From: Acidimicrobiia bacterium
GTDB taxonomy: Bacteria > Actinomycetota > Acidimicrobiia > Acidimicrobiales > Acidimicrobilacustridaceae
Assembly: GCA_020832495.1 (NCBI GenBank)
Contig: JAFIEP010000052.1
Span: forward strand, 1-64,000
DNA: 64,000 nucleotides
Direction of reading: 5' to 3'
Below, piece after piece: positions 60,077-64,000 of the stretch. Made by a program: the position numbers and the translations under genes. Positions within the stretch are counted from its first letter, which is position 1; each line of letters opens with the position of its first letter. The notes beneath the pieces are model-generated. The model saw nothing but the letters and a program-made list of their open reading frames with translations, ran no database searches and was not told the DNA's origin.

Positions 60077-62635
60077 CTATTCGGTGGCGATGGCGTCGAG
60101 GACGTCGAGACGGGCTGCCCGTCGAGCGGGGTACACCGCGGCCAGCACTCCGGCGAGCGCGGCCAGCACGACGGTGGCCAGCAGCTGGGTGGTGGGCAGG
60201 GAGAACGTGGTGACGGCGCGGCTCTCGCGGGCCAGCAGCTCGAACAGCAGTCGGCCGAACGTCATCCCGATGGCCACCCCCACGAGGGTGCCGACCACGG
60301 CGATCACCACCGATTCCTGGATGACCATGGCCCGAACCTGCCGGCGGCTGGTACCCACGGCGCGCAGGAGCCCCAGCTCTCGGGTGCGCTCGTAGACCGC
60401 CAGGAGCAGCGTGTTGACCACGCCGATCAGCGCGATGAGCACGGCCAGGAACAGCAGGGCGTAGAGGAACGCCACGGCTTGGTCGACCGTGGCCGCCTGG
60501 CCGGCGGTGACCTCCCCGAGGTCCTGGCTCTCGGCACCCGGGTAGGCGGTGAGGACCTCGTCGACCGCGGCGCGAGCCAGTACCGGCGACGTGTCCTCGG
60601 CCAGGAGCAGGGCGATCTGGGCGTCACGGCGGGCGCTCGGCGGATGGTTGGCGTCGAAGGTGTCGTGGTCCACCACGAAGCGAGCGCTGCGTTGCAAGAG
60701 CGGGTTGCCCTCGAAGATGGCGGTCACCTGCAGGACGGTGTCGCCGGTGGCGACGAAGGCCATGGGCACCAGGTCGCCGACCGAGAGTCCGAACCGCTCC
60801 GCTTCCCGGGCGGACACGGCCACCGAGTTGCTACCGAGGTCGTCGAGCGAGCCGTCGACGACGCCGAAGTCCACCACTTCCTGCGCCCGTGAGGGGTCGA
60901 TCCCCACCAGGGTGGTCTGGGTGCCCAACACCTCGGTCGGGGCGAAGCGGAACCCCGCCGCGGTGGCCACCTCCTCGAGTGCCTCGAGATCGTCGGCCGC
61001 CTGCGGGCTCAGACCCAGGAAGGAGTCGGGGCGTACCACCAGGTCGGCGTCGAAGGTGGCCTCGGTGGCGTTGGTGATCGAGGCGCTGGCCGAGTCCGCT
61101 GCGATGGCGATCACCACCACCAGCCCGACGCCGATGGTGAGCGCCGACGCAGTGATCGAGGTGCGGGCCGGGTTGCGGCGGGCGTTCTCGGTGGCCAAGT
61201 GGCCCGTGACCCCGGTCAGGCGGCGCAGCGGGGCACCGAGGACGGTGGCCAGGGGCCCCATCACCAGCGGCCCGAGTACGGCGGTGGCCAAGAAGGCACA
61301 GATCAGGGCGCCGCCGACGTTCCAGAAGGCAGTCTCGCCCTCGGAACGCAGCCCGGCGAGACTCCGTTCCACGCTGACCGCCACCAGCACCAGCCCGAGG
61401 ACGAGGCGCAGGCGGGAGGTGCTCGAGCGGTCGACTGCCGCCTGACCGAACGCCGCCACCGGGGCCACCGCGGCTGCCCGACGGGCGGGCACGAGCGCGC
61501 TGAGGACGGTGACGCCCACCGCCAGGAGCGCAGGCCAGGCCAGCGACCAGGGTTCGATCACGAACGCTCGTGGTGGCAGAGCGAACCCGAAGGCGGCCAG
61601 CAACTCGCGCAGCCCGGCAGCCAAGCCGAAGCCGGCAGCAACGCCGGCCACAGCGGCGACCACGCCGACGAGGAGGGCTTCGGCCAGGACCGACCCGAGC
61701 ACCTGGGACCGGCTGGCGCCGACCACGCGCAGCAGTGCCAGCTCGCGAGTGCGTTGCCCGACGAGCACGGCGAAGGTGTTGTAGATGATGAACCCGCCGA
61801 CGAACAGGGCGATCAGACCGAAGGCCCCGATGAAGGCGGTGAACTGCACGATGAACTCCCGGAACGGCCCCGCAGTCTCCTCGGTGAAGGTCGCCCCGGT
61901 GACTGCCTCGGTGCCCGGTGGCAGGGTGGGTGCGAGGCGACGCACGAGTTCGGTCTCGTCGATGCCCGCGTCGCCGGCCACAGCGATCCAGTCGTAGCGG
62001 TCGGGCTCGCCCAAGGCCTGCTGGGCGACGGTGTCCTCGAAGAGCACGGCGTCGGCGCCGGCGAAGTTGTCGAGCTCGCCGAAGCGGGCCACCCCGCTGA
62101 CGGTGAAGGACTCGGCTCCTGTCGGCAGGTCCACGACGAGGGTGTCACCCGGGCCGACCCCGGCGTCCTCGGCGGTGCGTAGGTCCACCACCACGGTGTC
62201 GCTGGCGTGGGGAGCGTCGCCCTCCACCAGGGTCCAGGCGTTGAGTCTCGGGTCGTCGATCCAGTTCAGGCCGAACGTCGGTGGGCCGCTGTCGGGGTTG
62301 CCGATCGGTCGGCCCTCGTCGTCCACGACGCGGACGAAGCTGCGCACTTCGCCCGCAGCGGCGGCCACGCCCGGCACCGCCCGGACCTGCTCGAGCGTCG
62401 CCGCGTCGATGCGCATCCGTTGCCCGCCGAAGGGGCTGGCCATCTCTCGGCTGGCCCGGACGACGGCGTCGAGGCTCTGGTTGATGTCGGCGAACGCCTC
62501 GTCGAAGCTGACCCGCAGCGTGGCTCCGAGCAGTTGCGTGCCCACCATGAAGCCCACGGCCAGCACGATGGCCACCACGGTGGCGGCCAGCCGCAACACG
62601 TGGCTGCGGATGCCTCGGAGCACGACGGTCAGCAC
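60077..62635 (-). CDS. FtsX-type ABC transporter permease
   Basis: The 852-residue protein has two FtsX/MacB permease units. Each has a first helix, a periplasmic domain and a cluster of helices. ALLRVVGASRSQVLGSVLAE and LGLLRAVGTSRRQVRAMVIQ are the coupling-helix signatures. Such proteins act in lipid or lipoprotein export, efflux or signalling rather than classic import. No ATP-binding partner is within the window; it may lie beyond the right edge. GTG 62635 has a TAGTCT box 6 nt upstream. It is paralogous to the partial gene at 63516. Confidence 0.87.
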   Translation of the reverse strand: MLTVVLRGIRSHVLRLAATVVAIVLAVGFMVGTQLLGATLRVSFDEAFADINQSLDAVVRASREMASPFGGQRMRIDAATLEQVRAVPGVAAAAGEVRSFVRVVDDEGRPIGNPDSGPPTFGLNWIDDPRLNAWTLVEGDAPHASDTVVVDLRTAEDAGVGPGDTLVVDLPTGAESFTVSGVARFGELDNFAGADAVLFEDTVAQQALGEPDRYDWIAVAGDAGIDETELVRRLAPTLPPGTEAVTGATFTEETAGPFREFIVQFTAFIGAFGLIALFVGGFIIYNTFAVLVGQRTRELALLRVVGASRSQVLGSVLAEALLVGVVAAVAGVAAGFGLAAGLRELLAAFGFALPPRAFVIEPWSLAWPALLAVGVTVLSALVPARRAAAVAPVAAFGQAAVDRSSTSRLRLVLGLVLVAVSVERSLAGLRSEGETAFWNVGGALICAFLATAVLGPLVMGPLATVLGAPLRRLTGVTGHLATENARRNPARTSITASALTIGVGLVVVIAIAADSASASITNATEATFDADLVVRPDSFLGLSPQAADDLEALEEVATAAGFRFAPTEVLGTQTTLVGIDPSRAQEVVDFGVVDGSLDDLGSNSVAVSAREAERFGLSVGDLVPMAFVATGDTVLQVTAIFEGNPLLQRSARFVVDHDTFDANHPPSARRDAQIALLLAEDTSPVLARAAVDEVLTAYPGAESQDLGEVTAGQAATVDQAVAFLYALLFLAVLIALIGVVNTLLLAVYERTRELGLLRAVGTSRRQVRAMVIQESVVIAVVGTLVGVAIGMTFGRLLFELLARESRAVTTFSLPTTQLLATVVLAALAGVLAAVYPARRAARLDVLDAIATE

Positions 62636-62641
62636 CGGTTC

Positions 62642-62647
62642 AGACTA
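62642..62647 (-). promoter_or_regulatory. -10 box of the FtsX-type permease gene
   Basis: Minus-strand TAGTCT ends 6 nt before GTG 62635. Confidence 0.5.
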
Positions 62648-62660
62648 GGACCACCCTGCC

Positions 62661-62706
62661 AACTGACGGCGATCTGGGACACATATGGAGCGAACCGCCG
62701 GCAGTT
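62661..62706. repeat. Palindromic 46-bp repeat, copy 1
   Basis: AACTGACGGCGAT (62661-62673) and ACCGCCGGCAGTT (62694-62706) are near-complementary arms with two mismatches, around a 20-nt loop beginning CTGGGACACATAT. It is 43/46 identical to copy 2, exactly 100 bp downstream; the match extends 3 bp on each side (GCC and CGA). Confidence 0.85.
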
Positions 62707-62760
62707 CGAGGGAGGGTCACGGTGAGTGAGTGGATCACCACGGTCTGTGGTTGCCCCGCC

Positions 62761-62806
62761 AACTGCCGGCGATCTGGGACACATATCGAGCGAATCGCCG
62801 GCAGTT
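62761..62806. repeat. Palindromic 46-bp repeat, copy 2
   Basis: Arms AACTGCCGGCGAT (62761-62773) and ATCGCCGGCAGTT (62794-62806) are perfectly complementary over 13 bp, with a 20-nt central segment beginning CTGGGACACATAT. It ends 17 bp before the tmk stop. The pair looks like a REP/BIME-like or mobile palindromic element; the copy near tmk may also act as its terminator. Confidence 0.87.
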
Positions 62807-62823
62807 CGAAGGGTGGGGGGTCC

Positions 62824-63444
62824 TCACCCCAGGCGAGGGGTGAGGGTGTGCCAGAGACGCTCGGTGACCGTGGACGGGGCGTCGGTGCCGTCGACGATGG
62901 CCACGCCGGCCCGGGCAGCCTCGGTGGCGAAACCCTCGTTCACCCGTTGGTGGAAGTGGTCGTCGGCCGCCTCGAAGCGGTCGGTCACCCCCCGGGCCGA
63001 CCGTCGGGCGGCGCTCACGGCGGGATCCACCGCCAGCACCACCTCGAGATCGGGCGGGCACAACGACACGGTGACGTCGCACACCGACCGGGCCCATTCC
63101 AGATCCACCCCTCGCCCGTGGCCCTGGTAGGCCAGCGTGGACAGGCGCCCCCGGTCGGCGATCACCCAGGTCCCGCCAGCCAGCAGGGGTCGCACGACGG
63201 CGACCAGCAACTGAGCCCGCATGGCGTTGAAGGCGAGAACCTCGGCTTCGGGCGTGCGGGGGATCGGCCCCAACAGCAGCTCCCGGCCGGCTTCGGCGAA
63301 GGGATCCCCACCGGGTTCGCGCACCACCCGCACCCGGCGACCGGTCTCCGACAGGCGCTTGGCCAGCCGGTCGGCCTGGGTGGTCTTGCCGGTCCCCTCG
63401 CCGCCTTCGAGGACCACGTAGCGGCCCGGTCTCGGTGCTCCCAC
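62824..63444 (-). CDS. tmk: Thymidylate kinase
   Basis: This enzyme phosphorylates dTMP to dTDP. The 206-residue product has the P-loop LEGGEGTGKTTQADRLA and the DR(x) motif VIADRGRLSTLAYQGHGRG. The LID region ARRSARGVTDRFEAADDHFH follows the typical VVLAVDP segment. GTG 63444 is supported by CAGAAT 6 nt upstream and gives the family length; the open frame runs a little further. It lies between two paralogous FtsX-type genes, all on the minus strand. Confidence 0.93.
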   Translation of the reverse strand: MGAPRPGRYVVLEGGEGTGKTTQADRLAKRLSETGRRVRVVREPGGDPFAEAGRELLLGPIPRTPEAEVLAFNAMRAQLLVAVVRPLLAGGTWVIADRGRLSTLAYQGHGRGVDLEWARSVCDVTVSLCPPDLEVVLAVDPAVSAARRSARGVTDRFEAADDHFHQRVNEGFATEAARAGVAIVDGTDAPSTVTERLWHTLTPRLG

Positions 63445-63450
63445 CCGGCG

Positions 63451-63456
63451 ATTCTG
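63451..63456 (-). promoter_or_regulatory. -10-like box of tmk
   Basis: Minus-strand CAGAAT ends 6 nt before GTG 63444. It lacks the first T of TANNNT. Confidence 0.35.
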
Positions 63457-63515
63457 TGCCGTGGCACCGCCACGAGGCAACGTGGGCGAGCCTGGACGCA
63501 GCGGACGGGGCCGGA

Positions 63516-64000
63516 CTACTCGGTCTGGATGGCGTCGAGCACGTCGAGACGCGAGGCCCGCCAGGCGGGGAGCAGGGAGGCCAGCACGCCGGCGCCGGCG
63601 GCGATCAGCACGATGAGGACCAGGCGGGCCACCGGGAGCGTGAACACCTCGAGGCCCTCGCTGCCCAACGCCTGCACGAGTGCCCAGCCGAACACCGTGC
63701 CGATGACCAGGCCCAGCAGCGTGCCGTAGACGGCGATCACCACCGACTCCCAGCGGATGGTCGAGGTGAGCTGCTTGCGGGTCATGCCCACGGCCCGGAG
63801 CAGGCCGAGTTCGCGGGTGCGCTCGTGGATGGACAGGGCGAGGGTATTGGCGATGCCCACCAGGGCGATGACGATGGCCAACAGCAACAGGGCGTAGATG
63901 AGGTTGAGGAGTTGGTCGATCATGGCCGACTGCGACTCCTTGTACTCGGTCAGGTCTTGCAGCTCGGCGTTGGCGTAGCTGGCGGTGAGTCCCTCGATGA
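63516..64000 (-). CDS. FtsX-type ABC permease, C-terminal fragment
   Basis: The gene is open across the right edge, so its start is outside the window. The visible 161 codons end with the second FtsX unit: IVIALVGIANTLALSIHERT, ELGLLRAVGMTRKQLTSTIR, WESVVIAVYGTLLGLVIGTV and WRASRLDVLDAIQTE. The last 130 residues align closely with the end of the 852-residue permease at 60077, including RLDVLDAI-TE, so the two are paralogues. The ATG at 63923 is internal. tmk begins 72 bp downstream on the same strand. Confidence 0.88.
   Translation of the reverse strand, partial: IEGLTASYANAELQDLTEYKESQSAMIDQLLNLIYALLLLAIVIALVGIANTLALSIHERTRELGLLRAVGMTRKQLTSTIRWESVVIAVYGTLLGLVIGTVFGWALVQALGSEGLEVFTLPVARLVLIVLIAAGAGVLASLLPAWRASRLDVLDAIQTE

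Overview
The window is about 64 kb of high-GC DNA with actinobacterial gene order: a tuf-rpsJ end, a long S10/spc ribosomal-protein operon, an rpmJ-rpsM-rpsK-rpsD-rpoA-rplQ operon, truA, and rplM-rpsI. Neighbouring genes (Lhr-Nei, DtxR, HelD-like helicase, PPOX protein) also fit Actinobacteriota. Many non-ribosomal genes have a TANNNT box 6-8 nt before the start codon, which suggests leaderless transcripts. I infer an actinobacterium, perhaps Acidimicrobiia-like; the lineage is a guess from gene content.

Region 1 (1-2895): the end of tuf, then rpsJ, then two genes not expected here. These are an SGNH-hydrolase-like lipoprotein 4 nt after rpsJ and an opposing TMEM175-type channel. A 360-bp gap with a promoter and a strong hairpin then precedes rplC.

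Region 2 (2896-18664): rplC to map in standard order, mostly with overlapping stop/start codons. L4, L22, S3 and L30 carry long charged or Ala-rich C-terminal tails. infA is missing between map and rpmJ. Its place is taken by a 325-bp leader with a promoter and three GC hairpins, followed by rpmJ to rplQ.

Region 3 (18757-26954): an SLH-domain protein, a membrane acyltransferase, truA, an encapsulin nanocompartment (encapsulated ferritin plus family 1 shell), rplM-rpsI, hemE, a small unknown gene, and a CsoR-family repressor with a perfect palindromic operator.

Region 4 (27093-41091): a patatin, an LPXTG surface protein with a repetitive Thr/Ser stalk, a small membrane protein, an EEP-family hydrolase and a HelD-like helicase. 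An iron-uptake neighbourhood follows: fbpC, a two-component system, fbpB and fbpA on the opposite strand, and a DtxR-family regulator, with an iron-box-like site before fbpA.

Region 5 (41187-51396): lhr-nei, an NTF2-like protein, a methyltransferase-FUSC pair and an unknown protein.

Region 6 (51438-59011): a surface-polysaccharide-type cluster. It has a 1052-residue double-GT2 protein, a methyltransferase-kinase-like-coiled-coil protein that resembles chain-terminating WbdD in layout, a small glycosyltransferase and a pyruvyl-transferase-family protein.

Region 7 (59207-64000): SRPBCC and PPOX proteins, then two paralogous FtsX-type ABC permeases flanking tmk. Two copies of a 46-bp palindromic repeat lie exactly 100 bp apart between tmk and the first permease. 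I saw no tRNA, rRNA, CRISPR array, prophage or transposase.
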